A stretch of DNA of 64,000 bases from Cellvibrio mixtus subsp. mixtus J3-8. Lineage in GTDB: Bacteria; Pseudomonadota; Gammaproteobacteria; Pseudomonadales; Cellvibrionaceae. The notes beneath the pieces are model-generated. The model saw nothing but the letters and a program-made list of their open reading frames with translations, was not told the DNA's origin and made no database searches. The stretch's first letter is position 1; every line of letters starts with the position of its first letter. Location: the NCBI RefSeq assembly GCF_000766945.1, contig NZ_KN266208.1, forward strand, positions 436,209-500,208, written 5' to 3'. The position numbers were made by a program, and so were the translations under genes. Positions 1 through 8,125 of this stretch are shown one piece after another.

Positions 1-471
1 TCCTGATTAATTATCCAAATAATTACTGATGGGCACACCGATAATCCCGATCATCCTCTGGCGGCCCCTTGTTGTCCCCGGCACCAACAGGTGCCGTCAG
101 GTAACCAGTTAAATACCGGGAAATTTATTCTAGTAGGAAATCGACTGGCATCAAAAACATTTGTAACAATAAAAATCAGCCTATATTGCGGAGATCTGCG
201 GCTTTATGGTTGTTATCTATAGCAATGCTCAAAAAAGAAAAAATTTTTATTTCCCTGTCGATTTTGATCCAGCCACTACGACTAACATCTGAAACTGAAG
301 AATAGTGAGGATGATCCTTATCGCCACTGATCCTCCGTATCGGTTACCAGACATGTGCACTGCGGCGTTTACAAGGAACGATGTAACGGGCTAATGGACA
401 AATAAAGTATGGCGCCCAGCCAGGAACATCCAATGTTGTTTATTGTTTTTAATTACTGAAGGAGATATACC
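1..471. other. Intergenic stretch without a recognisable gene
   Basis: No convincing reading frame is visible on either strand. A short perfect hairpin (seven-base arms, four-base AACA loop) lies at 79-96, but no T-run follows it, so I do not call it a terminator. The part nearest the first gene is AT-rich and ends in a very strong ribosome binding site. A gene entering from the left beyond position 1 cannot be excluded. Confidence 0.5.
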
Positions 472-474
472 ATG
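458..474 (+). promoter_or_regulatory. Strong Shine-Dalgarno and start codon of the DUF1428 gene
   Basis: GAAGGAGATATACC directly precedes the ATG at 472. AAGGAG lies seven bases before the start, near-ideal spacing. The same 17 bases up to the ATG occur in the phage T7 gene 10 leader used in many expression plasmids. The flanking bases differ, so this looks like a natural coincidence. Confidence 0.85.
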
Positions 475-837
475 ACTCATTATGTAGACGGTTTTTTACT
501 TCCAATCGCCCCGGAAAAAATTCCGGAGTATCAACAAATGGCTAACAAAGCAGGTGCGGTGTGGAAAGAGCACGGTGCGATTGCTTACTGGGAATGTGTT
601 GGTGATGACCTGGATATTCAGGATATGACCAGCTTCCGCACCGCAGCGGGTTGTAAAGATAATGAAACGGTAATTATCGCCTGGATTATTTTCTCATCGC
701 GCGAAGAGCGCGACCGCATCAATGCAATAGTCATGGCAGATCCACGCCTGAATGATATGTGCGATAAAGAAAATCCGCCGTTTGATTTTAAACGCATGGC
801 TTATGGTGGATTCAAATCCATTGTGCGTCACGAATAA
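472..837 (+). CDS. DUF1428 family protein (YbaA-like)
   Basis: A 121-residue soluble protein that I recognise as DUF1428, the family of E. coli YbaA. It has the family features: an N-terminal YVDGF stretch, an internal W-x-E-C-V-G-D-D segment, a central IIAWI-F-S-S-R strand, and a C-terminal PPFD-x-K-R-M-x-Y-G-G-F motif. The fold is a small dimeric alpha/beta barrel of the ferredoxin-like type. The biochemical role of the family is not established. It is the first of four small same-strand genes; the next starts 37 bases downstream, so co-transcription is likely. The start is fixed by the strong ribosome binding site. No signal peptide or membrane segment is seen. Confidence 0.85.
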   Translation: MTHYVDGFLLPIAPEKIPEYQQMANKAGAVWKEHGAIAYWECVGDDLDIQDMTSFRTAAGCKDNETVIIAWIIFSSREERDRINAIVMADPRLNDMCDKENPPFDFKRMAYGGFKSIVRHE

Positions 838-874
838 ATTTTATTTTTTGATTAAACGCTAAAGGGATTCGATT

Positions 875-1282
875 ATGCCAACGCAAGTATTCGTTAACTT
901 TCCGGTGAAAGACCTGGAAAAATCCAAAGCATTTTTTTCACATCTTGGCTATACCTTTAACCCACAATTTACCGACGAAAAAGCGGCATGCATGGTCATT
1001 AGTGATACGATCTATTCCATGCTGGTTACCGAGGCGATGTTTAAAACATTCACTCCCAAAACAATTGCAGATGGTCATAGTACTAAAGAAGTTATTGTGT
1101 GCCTGTCCTGCGAGAGCCGCGCAAAAGTGGATGAAACGATTAGTAAAGCTGTAGCCGCCGGAGGCAAGGCCTGGCCTGTAGAGCCACTTGACCATGGTTT
1201 TATGTATTATCACGGTTTTACAGACCTGGATGGTCACCACTGGGAAATTATGTTCATGGAGCCATCACATGTTCAGGAATAA
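875..1282 (+). CDS. VOC (glyoxalase/bleomycin-resistance fold) family protein
   Basis: A 135-residue protein of the vicinal oxygen chelate superfamily. It begins with a typical VNFPVKDLEKSKAFF strand-helix and the G-Y-x-F-N-P turn, and ends with the second half-module signature, F-x-D-L-D-G-H-H-W-E-I-M-F, which holds the His and Glu that usually bind metal in this fold. Relatives are often annotated as lactoylglutathione-lyase-like, but substrates are rarely known. AAGGGA eight bases before the ATG supports the start. It lies 37 bases after the DUF1428 gene. Function beyond fold is not inferred. Confidence 0.85.
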   Translation: MPTQVFVNFPVKDLEKSKAFFSHLGYTFNPQFTDEKAACMVISDTIYSMLVTEAMFKTFTPKTIADGHSTKEVIVCLSCESRAKVDETISKAVAAGGKAWPVEPLDHGFMYYHGFTDLDGHHWEIMFMEPSHVQE

Positions 1283-1431
1283 TTTTTACCTATTCCCGAA
1301 CAGATCCTGTGCCATAACAGCTTTTATCAGTAATAGGATTGATGTAACTTTTGAATAATCAATCTTTATAGCCCCTATGATCAACGCCAGCGTGACAACT
1401 GGCGTTATTACTAACAATGATGAGGAAAGCG

Positions 1432-1818
1432 ATGAAATATTTATGCATGGTTTACTACGATGAAAATATCATCAACAACATGACATCTAATGAATGGAAA
1501 GCATTAAATAGCGAATGTGAAGCCTGTGGCCAAAACTTGCGTGAGAGCGGAAAAATGATTGGTGGCAATGCGCTGCACCCATCGACCACAGCAACCAGTT
1601 TACGCATTCGCGATGGAAAGCCATTAATTACCGATGGCCCATTTGCTGAAACCAAAGAGCAACTGGCCGGTTTTTATTTACTGGATGCGCGCGATTTAAA
1701 TGAAGCCATACAACTCGCCAGCAAAATCCCACCGGCACGTATTGGTACTATTGAAATTCGCCCGATCCGCGAACTGGACTCAACAAAAGATGAACGAATC
1801 CAACAACACTTCGGTTAA
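1432..1818 (+). CDS. YCII/DGPF-domain protein
   Basis: A 128-residue protein starting MKYLCMVYYDE. It matches the YCII-related (DGPF) family: the strand ending in the Tyr-Tyr pair, a central GGNALHPSTTATSLRIRDG segment, and the diagnostic ITDGPFAETKEQLAGF motif. These small ferredoxin-like proteins often sit beside ECF sigma factors or other small stress-type genes, and their chemistry is unknown. I chose the ATG at 1432 because GAGGAAAG lies just upstream; an in-frame ATG at 1417 has no such site. Its 3' end overlaps the next gene by 29 bases, which suggests translational coupling. Confidence 0.85.
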   Translation: MKYLCMVYYDENIINNMTSNEWKALNSECEACGQNLRESGKMIGGNALHPSTTATSLRIRDGKPLITDGPFAETKEQLAGFYLLDARDLNEAIQLASKIPPARIGTIEIRPIRELDSTKDERIQQHFG

Positions 1819-2326
1819 TAAAAAAATTGTGTTGGCACAACCACGGTTTGAACACGCAGGCCCATTGCTAATTGCCGGTCTGCGCGAACCAATGGATCAA
1901 CATGCGGCACAAAAAATCCCGCAGCTCTGGCAACAATTAACAGGCAGTTGGGACCAGATTCCACAGCGAGTCGGTGTCACCGGGTTTGGCCTTTGCATTC
2001 ATGTACATAACCGGGAATATTATTACATGGTGGGTTGTGCGGTATGGGATTTCACAGGGCTGCCAGAAACATTCAGCCCATTTATTATTCCTTCGCAAAC
2101 CTATGCGATATTCAAACATTCAGGATCTGTGGATAGCATACGCGCCACCATTGATTTTGCGTTTGATAAATGGCTGCCGTCGTCAGGATACAAACACGCC
2201 ACCGCAGAGGAAAACGCGTTGCATTTTTTTGAACGCTATGGAGAACAATTTAATCCGCACACCGGTGAAGGTGATATCGAAATCTGGCTGCCAGTTTTTC
2301 ACCCCCAGGCATCCCACTCCCCATAG
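1790..2326 (+). CDS. GyrI/AraC-effector-binding-like protein
   Basis: A 178-residue protein starting MNESNNTSVNKK inside the end of the preceding gene. It resembles the stand-alone GyrI-like/AraC-type effector-binding (SOUL-fold) domain: a PRFEHAGPLLIAGL opening, then W-x-Q-L, a YYYMVGCAVWDF strand, an IPSQTYAIFKHSGSVDSI strand and the terminal GDIEIWLPV-F. Such domains bind hydrophobic ligands, and no DNA-binding domain is attached here. The stop codon is the TAG inside the first unit of a CCATAG hexamer array. An upstream start at 1700 is possible but would overlap far more of the previous gene. Confidence 0.75.
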   Translation: MNESNNTSVNKKIVLAQPRFEHAGPLLIAGLREPMDQHAAQKIPQLWQQLTGSWDQIPQRVGVTGFGLCIHVHNREYYYMVGCAVWDFTGLPETFSPFIIPSQTYAIFKHSGSVDSIRATIDFAFDKWLPSSGYKHATAEENALHFFERYGEQFNPHTGEGDIEIWLPVFHPQASHSP

Positions 2327-2356
2327 CCATAGCCATAGCCATAGCCATAGCCATAG
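2321..2356 (+). repeat. Six perfect CCATAG hexamers at the stop codon
   Basis: Six uninterrupted copies of CCATAG. In the frame of the upstream gene each unit reads Pro-stop, so the first unit supplies the stop codon and the other five are untranslated. The unit is a multiple of three, so copy-number change would not shift the frame or remove the stop. Confidence 0.95.
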
Positions 2357-2395
2357 GCCCTGCATAATCATAGGTAGTGATTTCAAATGTACAAT

Positions 2396-2427
2396 AAAAA
2401 CGGAGAGGCATAGCTCTCCGTTTTTTA
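2396..2427. terminator. Bidirectional rho-independent terminator
   Basis: A perfect seven-base stem CGGAGAG (2401-2407) and CTCTCCG (2414-2420) is flanked by an A-run on the left and a T-run on the right, so it can work on both strands. It lies between the convergent effector-binding gene (plus) and the tubulin-like gene (minus). Confidence 0.85.
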
Positions 2428-2451
2428 CCCACCAATACTATCCGTTCACCA

Positions 2452-4656
2452 TTATGGTTGGGGTTTATCAAGCGATAGCGATGTAGAGTTAAGTGAAACA
2501 ATACGGGTTTTGCTGATTTTATGGCGATAAATTTCGCGCAAATATTTAATCGCTTTTTTCACACTGTCGCGCGACAGGCGAATATCGTTGATAGAGCAGA
2601 ATTTTTCCGAATCATTAATCAACTCACGATATTTTTTCTCATACATAGGTTTGATCGCGTACCAGTTAGTGTCCAGGATTTTCGCCGGATTTTCATATTC
2701 ATTGAGCATTTTATCTACCAGCTTTTCATCAAAATCCTCTGCGCGAATAAAATCGAGCATCGCGGTATCCAGCTGCTCATCAAAACGATAAGGATCTTTA
2801 GCGAAGCAACGTTTGATAAAGGCAACGATAAGGGTCAGGAAATCATCGCTTAAACACGGGCTTTTTACGATCAACGTGGTTAACGAAATATTTGCCGACG
2901 CACCAATCACCAATGCGTAGCGCTTCAATGTAGTATTGGGGAACAAACCATTCAAATGGGATTTTAGTTTGTTCAAATCCATATAGGAAAGTTTGTAGTC
3001 TTTTGGCAATGAAATAATCGACACAATGGATGAACAGTTTTTGAAAAAGTGCAAATTCTTCAATTCTTCCGGGTCATAACCTTTTTGCAAATATTTTGCC
3101 AGCGCATCGCGGTAGCGGCCGGATTCAATCGGCAGCAAGCTGATGCCTTCGATTGCCTGGGTGACTTTATTGAAATGCGGCAAATCGATGGAGCGATAAA
3201 ATAAATCATCGATATTCAATTCGCTGGATTTTTTTGTTTCAATCCCGCGCAATTTATCGACGCCTTGTGGCGCCATTGCAGCGGGAATAACGGATTCAGC
3301 ATAAGCAACGGCCACTGGCCCCGCGAGACTCATAAATAAATCGTTAGCATCCAGGCGAATGGTTTCGCCAATATCAATTCCCGCGCGACGGAAATAGTTT
3401 TCATCGTAATCCGTCGTAACAGCTTGCGCAGTCAGGATGTTAAAAATTTGCTGGGAAATATATTGGTTTGCATATTTCTCCATTGCATTCACATCGATAT
3501 GCTGGATGGCGCCTTCGTCAGTTTCTTCCGCGTAGCGCATGATGTCATTGGATATCAGCATCATTGCATTCCAGGGGCGAATGCGATGCATCACGCTGGC
3601 TTCGCTGGAATCTTCGTTATCGAAGTTGTAAGAAAAATCCCACTCCTCCGATAAATACTTACACAACAAACGGCCCGCGTTGATATGCAGGGCTTCGGAC
3701 ATTTCCACACCGTGATCGGAAATATTCGGCAGTATGCAAATACCGCTGGTGAAGATAGGTTCGAAGACAAATGAATGGCCACGGTTTTCCGCATCATCTG
3801 CCGGAGCGCGCACATCAAAGGTTTTACTCATGTAGGCGTATTGTTGGGCGAGACCAAACTCGCTCGCCATACCGGAACCGGTACCGCCACCCGCGCTGAA
3901 AATATAAAAATACAACCGCGATTGGTTGGCCTTAATGCCACAGGAATCGATTAGATAAGAATGCACATGTTTCCAATCAGGATTGGAAAATCGTTGGGTA
4001 TCTTTATTCAAAATAATTTTGGCAAGGTATTGGCCGAGAATCGGCGCGTTACCTGAACCGCCGGCATGGACTTCGGACAAGTCCATGATTTTCATTTTGG
4101 TGTAATCCTTGAGGAAACCGGAACGTTCGCCCTTGTGCGAAAAGCGGATACGCCCCTCGATATCTTTGTCGAGATCGCCCAGCATCACCAGGGGTTCTAT
4201 TAAAAATACCGGTTTGAGTTGATGGCCGCCTTTTAAATGCAGGCTGCGCTTGATCCAGCGAATGGGGCGCTGGTCTTGTTCGCGCACTTCTTTTTCTTCA
4301 GTAGCAAATTCATTCAGGTAAAAGTTGCGCGCGTTGTAAACCAGTGAGGCTACATCCAACGCAATGTTGGAGCCGCAACGGCCCAAGCCAATCAAACATA
4401 CCGACGGAAATTGCGGCTGCTTGCGCGAATCCTGATCCTGTTCGTTGCTAAGTCGCGGATAAACACTGGAGCGGAGGGTATCCAGATTGTAGAGGATCTT
4501 GTTCAGGTCCCGCTCGGTGAAATACATATAACCACTGCTGGAACCGGAGATGGATTCTTCCACAAGTTCAGATTGCGCGCCTGAAACAGGTTCCAGCGTT
4601 GCAAGGTCGTCTTGTTCCAGAATCCCGGTGGAGCGCGAGGATTTTTTGGTGGCCAT
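2452..4656 (-). CDS. Divergent FtsZ/tubulin-superfamily GTPase (FtsZ-like)
   Basis: A 734-residue protein with the tubulin/FtsZ nucleotide-binding elements in order: T1-like loop GLGRCGSN at 91-97 after a hydrophobic strand; T3-like loop with AGGSGNAP at 198-205; tubulin signature AGGGTGSG at 255-262; and a T7-like loop, IRLDANDL, at 433-440, whose D436 and D439 match the D-x-x-D of FtsZ that completes the active site between subunits. An extension of about 80 residues precedes the GTPase core, and about 290 residues follow T7, far more than in FtsZ. It is clearly not the cell-division FtsZ and resembles the FtsZ-like (FtsZl) families known from comparative genomics. It should bind GTP and may polymerise; its cargo or membrane role is unknown. 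An L,D-transpeptidase gene lies upstream on the same strand. The ATG at 4656 is supported by length and composition only. Confidence 0.8.
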   Translation of the reverse strand: MATKKSSRSTGILEQDDLATLEPVSGAQSELVEESISGSSSGYMYFTERDLNKILYNLDTLRSSVYPRLSNEQDQDSRKQPQFPSVCLIGLGRCGSNIALDVASLVYNARNFYLNEFATEEKEVREQDQRPIRWIKRSLHLKGGHQLKPVFLIEPLVMLGDLDKDIEGRIRFSHKGERSGFLKDYTKMKIMDLSEVHAGGSGNAPILGQYLAKIILNKDTQRFSNPDWKHVHSYLIDSCGIKANQSRLYFYIFSAGGGTGSGMASEFGLAQQYAYMSKTFDVRAPADDAENRGHSFVFEPIFTSGICILPNISDHGVEMSEALHINAGRLLCKYLSEEWDFSYNFDNEDSSEASVMHRIRPWNAMMLISNDIMRYAEETDEGAIQHIDVNAMEKYANQYISQQIFNILTAQAVTTDYDENYFRRAGIDIGETIRLDANDLFMSLAGPVAVAYAESVIPAAMAPQGVDKLRGIETKKSSELNIDDLFYRSIDLPHFNKVTQAIEGISLLPIESGRYRDALAKYLQKGYDPEELKNLHFFKNCSSIVSIISLPKDYKLSYMDLNKLKSHLNGLFPNTTLKRYALVIGASANISLTTLIVKSPCLSDDFLTLIVAFIKRCFAKDPYRFDEQLDTAMLDFIRAEDFDEKLVDKMLNEYENPAKILDTNWYAIKPMYEKKYRELINDSEKFCSINDIRLSRDSVKKAIKYLREIYRHKISKTRIVSLNSTSLSLDKPQP

Positions 4657-4838
4657 GATGAATGTTTGTCCTTGATGAACAGTTAGCTATTAATTAGGGG
4701 GAAGGCCAGATACGGCTTATGGTCTTAACACCTATTAACGCTAGACGCGACTTGCAATAAATACAAATTTGCATGCCGCGCCGATTCAAAAAGTCACCAA
4801 AATCGTCTGGAATTTCAGTTCATGGACGGAGTTTTTTA

Positions 4839-6707
4839 TTAATTAATACGATTCAACGCCACTAACACTTTTGCATCGCGTGCGTAGATATCCGGTTTGA
4901 ACGCAATGTGGTGCTCATCGATAGCGTCGACCGTCCAGTACGCCAGCAAAATGGGAACGCGTTTGGCCAAGGTGACGTTACGGGTTTTGCCGGTATCCAG
5001 TGCCTGGTTGATAGCTGCCTGGTCCCAACCCGGTGTTTCGGCCAACAACAATTCCACCAACTCCAATGCGCGCTCTACACGGATACAACCCGAGCTGAAA
5101 GCACGCTGGCTTTTATCAAATAATTTTTGATGGGGCGTATCATGCAGGTAAACCGAATAGGAATTCGGGAAGCGAATTACCGCTTTACCCAAGGCTGCAT
5201 CTGCACCTGCATCCTGACGCAGGATTACATTGCCAGGGCGCGCCCAATCCACGCTATGGGGGTCAAGTTCCTTACCTTCGTTGTTCAATACACGGATGTT
5301 GTGCTCGCGCAAATAATTAATGTCCTTGCGTACTTTTGGCAAAATATCCTTGCGCAAAATGGTCGGCGGAACAGTCCAGGTTGGATTGAGGGTGATGTAA
5401 TTCACCTCGGATTTAAAGATCGGGCTGGTGCGATAAGCCATGCCTACTTGCACCCGCGAGCGCCAGATCGGTTGATGGGCTTTGAAATAGGTAATTTTAA
5501 AACCGGCGACATCAACCAACACCATATCTGCCGGAATGTTATGCAACAGCCAACGGGCGCGATCCAGATTGACGCGAATCTGGTCGATGCGCGATTGCAC
5601 AGACACATTCAATGCAGCGCGGGTAGCCGGGCCAATCGCGCCGTCCACATCCAGGTATTGATCGCGCTGGAATTTTTTTACGGCCTCGACCAGATATTCA
5701 TCAAAAACCTCATCTGGATTAATGCCCGCAGGCGTTGCGGCACTCGAAGAACTGCTACTGCCGATGGACATAACATCACCGACATAAATATCAGTTGCTG
5801 AATCCGCGCCCGCCGGTGCAGAACTGGCACTGGCAGTGGCGATGAATTTGGTATCCGGGCCCAGGCATTTTTGTGCAGGCAAGGTGTTTTGCTGGCCTTC
5901 AGCAACAGGCAAAACGGGTGCAACATATTCCCCGGTAACGCTGAGGCGTTTGCGTAAGATGGCAACTTGTGGATCGACCATACAGGGTTTGAGTGAAGGA
6001 CCAACCGGCAGGGATGGCCACCCGCCCTGGGCCGCTATCACCCGATAACGCTTGAGCCCTTCACGCATGTAATTATAAAGAGGATGCTGTGGGCGCGTTT
6101 TTGCAAAGATCTCGGCAACCGGCGTGATATCTACTCCGCCCGCCACGAAGATACCGGCACTGGTGAGGGTCAAATCCTCCAGTTCAAAATTCCACTGGGG
6201 ATCAAGCCCAGCAGGGTCCACCTTGCCGTTAAAGAGATGATAGAGCGCACGCAGGTATGCGTTTGTTGCGCGAATGTCATCATCGGCCTGGCGAGCAATC
6301 GATTCGGGAGAACTATCGGCAGCTAATGGTGGCACCTGGCGTAATTGTGATACCTGGTAATCCTCGGGGCTCAGGCCATCTTCTGACAACGCGTCCAATG
6401 CGGCAATCAATTCATCAAGCCTGCCCGCCTGGTTCCACACCGGGCGGAACTGGCGCTGGGTATAGAAGGTGCTCACCGCCTGGGTTAAATCACGGGAATT
6501 ATTACGTGCAGATTCCTCCGCTAATTGCATGACCGCGACCCGCGCCTCAATTTCTTTAACCAATAACTCTTGCGGTGAAAGCGCTGGTGGGGCAGGAACT
6601 GCGAATGCGCGTGCGGCACCAAAAGCCATCAATACCACCGTCCCCAACAACCATTGATATAATTCTTGTTTTATCGCCATGGACCTCAATACCCGAAACA
6701 ACTGCAT
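4839..6707 (-). CDS. L,D-transpeptidase, YcbB/LdtD-like
   Basis: About 622 residues. An N-terminal signal/anchor segment ends near AFAVPAP, followed by a long scaffold domain, a peptidoglycan-binding domain (EAVKKFQRDQYLDVDGAIGPATRAAL), and a YkuD catalytic domain with its His in LHDTPHQKLF and the nucleophile Cys in SSGCIRVE (around residue 540). Size and order match YcbB/LdtD enzymes, which make 3-3 cross-links in periplasmic peptidoglycan. I prefer the ATG at 6707, which has AGGAG nine bases upstream; a GTG at 6725 is the other option. The FtsZ-like gene follows 182 bases downstream on the same strand. A second L,D-transpeptidase-fold gene diverges upstream. Confidence 0.9.
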   Translation of the reverse strand: MQLFRVLRSMAIKQELYQWLLGTVVLMAFGAARAFAVPAPPALSPQELLVKEIEARVAVMQLAEESARNNSRDLTQAVSTFYTQRQFRPVWNQAGRLDELIAALDALSEDGLSPEDYQVSQLRQVPPLAADSSPESIARQADDDIRATNAYLRALYHLFNGKVDPAGLDPQWNFELEDLTLTSAGIFVAGGVDITPVAEIFAKTRPQHPLYNYMREGLKRYRVIAAQGGWPSLPVGPSLKPCMVDPQVAILRKRLSVTGEYVAPVLPVAEGQQNTLPAQKCLGPDTKFIATASASSAPAGADSATDIYVGDVMSIGSSSSSSAATPAGINPDEVFDEYLVEAVKKFQRDQYLDVDGAIGPATRAALNVSVQSRIDQIRVNLDRARWLLHNIPADMVLVDVAGFKITYFKAHQPIWRSRVQVGMAYRTSPIFKSEVNYITLNPTWTVPPTILRKDILPKVRKDINYLREHNIRVLNNEGKELDPHSVDWARPGNVILRQDAGADAALGKAVIRFPNSYSVYLHDTPHQKLFDKSQRAFSSGCIRVERALELVELLLAETPGWDQAAINQALDTGKTRNVTLAKRVPILLAYWTVDAIDEHHIAFKPDIYARDAKVLVALNRIN

Positions 6708-6921
6708 AAACGCATGCTCCTGCACACCCTATCAAAAACGTGCTTATTATCTAAGGTAGCAAAGAAGATTCAATACTTGCTGTATTTTTGATCATTTAAT
6801 GTTTGCCGCATCAGTTTTCAGATGCTAGCATTCGTTCACTATTGATATTTACAGGCAATAATAAACCCTGTCACAGCAAGGCCGCTGCAACTTAATCTAC
6901 CCAGAATTCCGGGAAATATTC

Positions 6922-7683
6922 ATGTTGTATAACACGATTAAGGCCTTATCTTTTTCGGCCTGCCTAAGTCTTTTATTCACTTTTCATGCCACAGCTGGAC
7001 AAGCGGATACCAATAACCCTTTCGCACTACCGTCCCCCTTTGCCGGTGACCAAACGCATTTGCAATTGTTGAAATCCTTAAGTAAAGCAGCTCCCGCTGC
7101 AAACCCCAAAGTTATTGGCCTGGCGCTGTCTGCACTGGATTGCGCGCTGAGCCAGGGCATGTCCCCCGCGCGTAATTTAACCGTGATCGATTACTCGCTG
7201 GCCTCTACAGTGCCACGCCTGTGGGTATTTGATTTGATCACCGGCAAGCTCTTATTTAATGAATTAGTCGCCCACGGCAAGAATACCGGTGAAAATTTTG
7301 CACAAAAGTTTTCCAATACTTACGGTAGCCTGCAGACCAGCCTTGGACTGTTCCGCACTAAGGATACTTATGTCGGTTCCAATGGTTACTCGTTGCGCAT
7401 GCAAGGTTTGGAGAGCGGATTCAATGACAAGGCGATGGAGCGCGCCATCGTATTCCATGGTGCAGATTACGTAGACCCAAAACTGGCGAAAAAGCAGGGC
7501 CGGCTGGGGCGCAGCTGGGGCTGCCCGGCAGTACGCCGCGGCATCGCGCAAAAGGTGATTGATACCATCAAAGGTGAACAATTCCTCTTCTCTTACTATC
7601 CGGACAAGCGCTGGCTAAATGCGTCAAAATTCCTGAACTGCCCAAGCAACCAACGCTTCGCACAAAACAGCGTCAAACAGTAA
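6922..7683 (+). CDS. Murein L,D-transpeptidase catalytic-domain protein (YkuD_2 type)
   Basis: A 253-residue protein with an N-terminal signal peptide (hydrophobic to about residue 25, ending near TAGQA). The body has WVFDLITGKLLFNELVAHGKNTGE, then the catalytic His in AIVFHGADYV (H179) and the Cys in SWGCPAV (C201). This is the short secreted family usually annotated as murein L,D-transpeptidase catalytic domain protein, distinct from the YcbB type next door. It should act in the periplasm, but whether it cross-links or trims peptidoglycan is not established. It is divergent from the YcbB-like gene across a 214-base gap. GGGAAA upstream of the ATG supports the start. Confidence 0.85.
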   Translation: MLYNTIKALSFSACLSLLFTFHATAGQADTNNPFALPSPFAGDQTHLQLLKSLSKAAPAANPKVIGLALSALDCALSQGMSPARNLTVIDYSLASTVPRLWVFDLITGKLLFNELVAHGKNTGENFAQKFSNTYGSLQTSLGLFRTKDTYVGSNGYSLRMQGLESGFNDKAMERAIVFHGADYVDPKLAKKQGRLGRSWGCPAVRRGIAQKVIDTIKGEQFLFSYYPDKRWLNASKFLNCPSNQRFAQNSVKQ

Positions 7684-7748
7684 TTCCACTTGAGGCTGAT
7701 CTTTCAGCTCCCACCCCGCTTCCAACTCCCGTCTTCTAATTAGCACCC

Positions 7749-7961
7749 GTAGGTTGCTGGTGAGCTTGCGAACCGCAACATGACCATGCACCTACAACAT
7801 GACTATGCACCTACAACATGACCATGTATCTACCACATGACCATGCATCCATAATCACCAAACCAAAATGCATACGCCGCTCATCGATTTCTCGTGTTCG
7901 CAAAATATTGTGCGGTTTGCGATTACGAATGTTGCGGTTCGCAAGCTCACCAGCAACCTAC
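7749..7961. repeat. Palindrome-bounded repeat element, copy A
   Basis: A 213-base non-coding element with perfect 33-base inverted arms at 7749-7781 and 7929-7961. The arms begin GTAGGTTGCTGGTGAGC and contain CTTGCGAACCGCAACAT. The interior holds four 19-base tandem units and a less repetitive stretch. A shorter, degenerate relative lies at 37797-37964. The structure suggests a miniature mobile element or a folded RNA/DNA repeat. No clear target duplication is visible. It fills most of the 442-base gap before the DUF1080 gene. Confidence 0.85.
7778..7853 (+). repeat. Four 19-base tandem repeats inside copy A
   Basis: Units start at 7778, 7797, 7816 and 7835 and read ACATGACCATGCACCTACA with a few substitutions. 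The first unit overlaps the end of the left inverted arm by four bases. The relative at 37.8 kb has only one recognisable unit, so the array expanded in this copy or collapsed in the other. Confidence 0.9.
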
Positions 7962-8125
7962 ACCAAGCAAATGTAAAGCAATGTTAAAGATTGGCAATCC
8001 CTCACACTCCCTGTATCAAGCAATGTAAAAGCATTCGCCGGGCATCCAAATAGTCGCTATAACTAAAACGTAAAACTACAACCATAAGACCACAGCAACT
8101 ACAAAACCCCGGGAAAACACACTCC

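Noticed and set aside
458-474. Cloning-vector contamination because of the T7 gene 10-like leader
   Set aside because: Flanking bases lack the usual vector sequence (promoter, operator, tag) and the gene is an ordinary bacterial family member in an operon-like run.
2183-2501. Minus-strand open frames through the CCATAG array (Leu-Trp or Met-Ala repeats)
   Set aside because: They are shadows created by the hexamer repeat, lie antisense to a recognised gene and terminator, and have no family resemblance.
7778-7853. Tandem repeats as a possible CRISPR array
   Set aside because: Units are directly adjacent without spacers of normal length and no cas genes are near.
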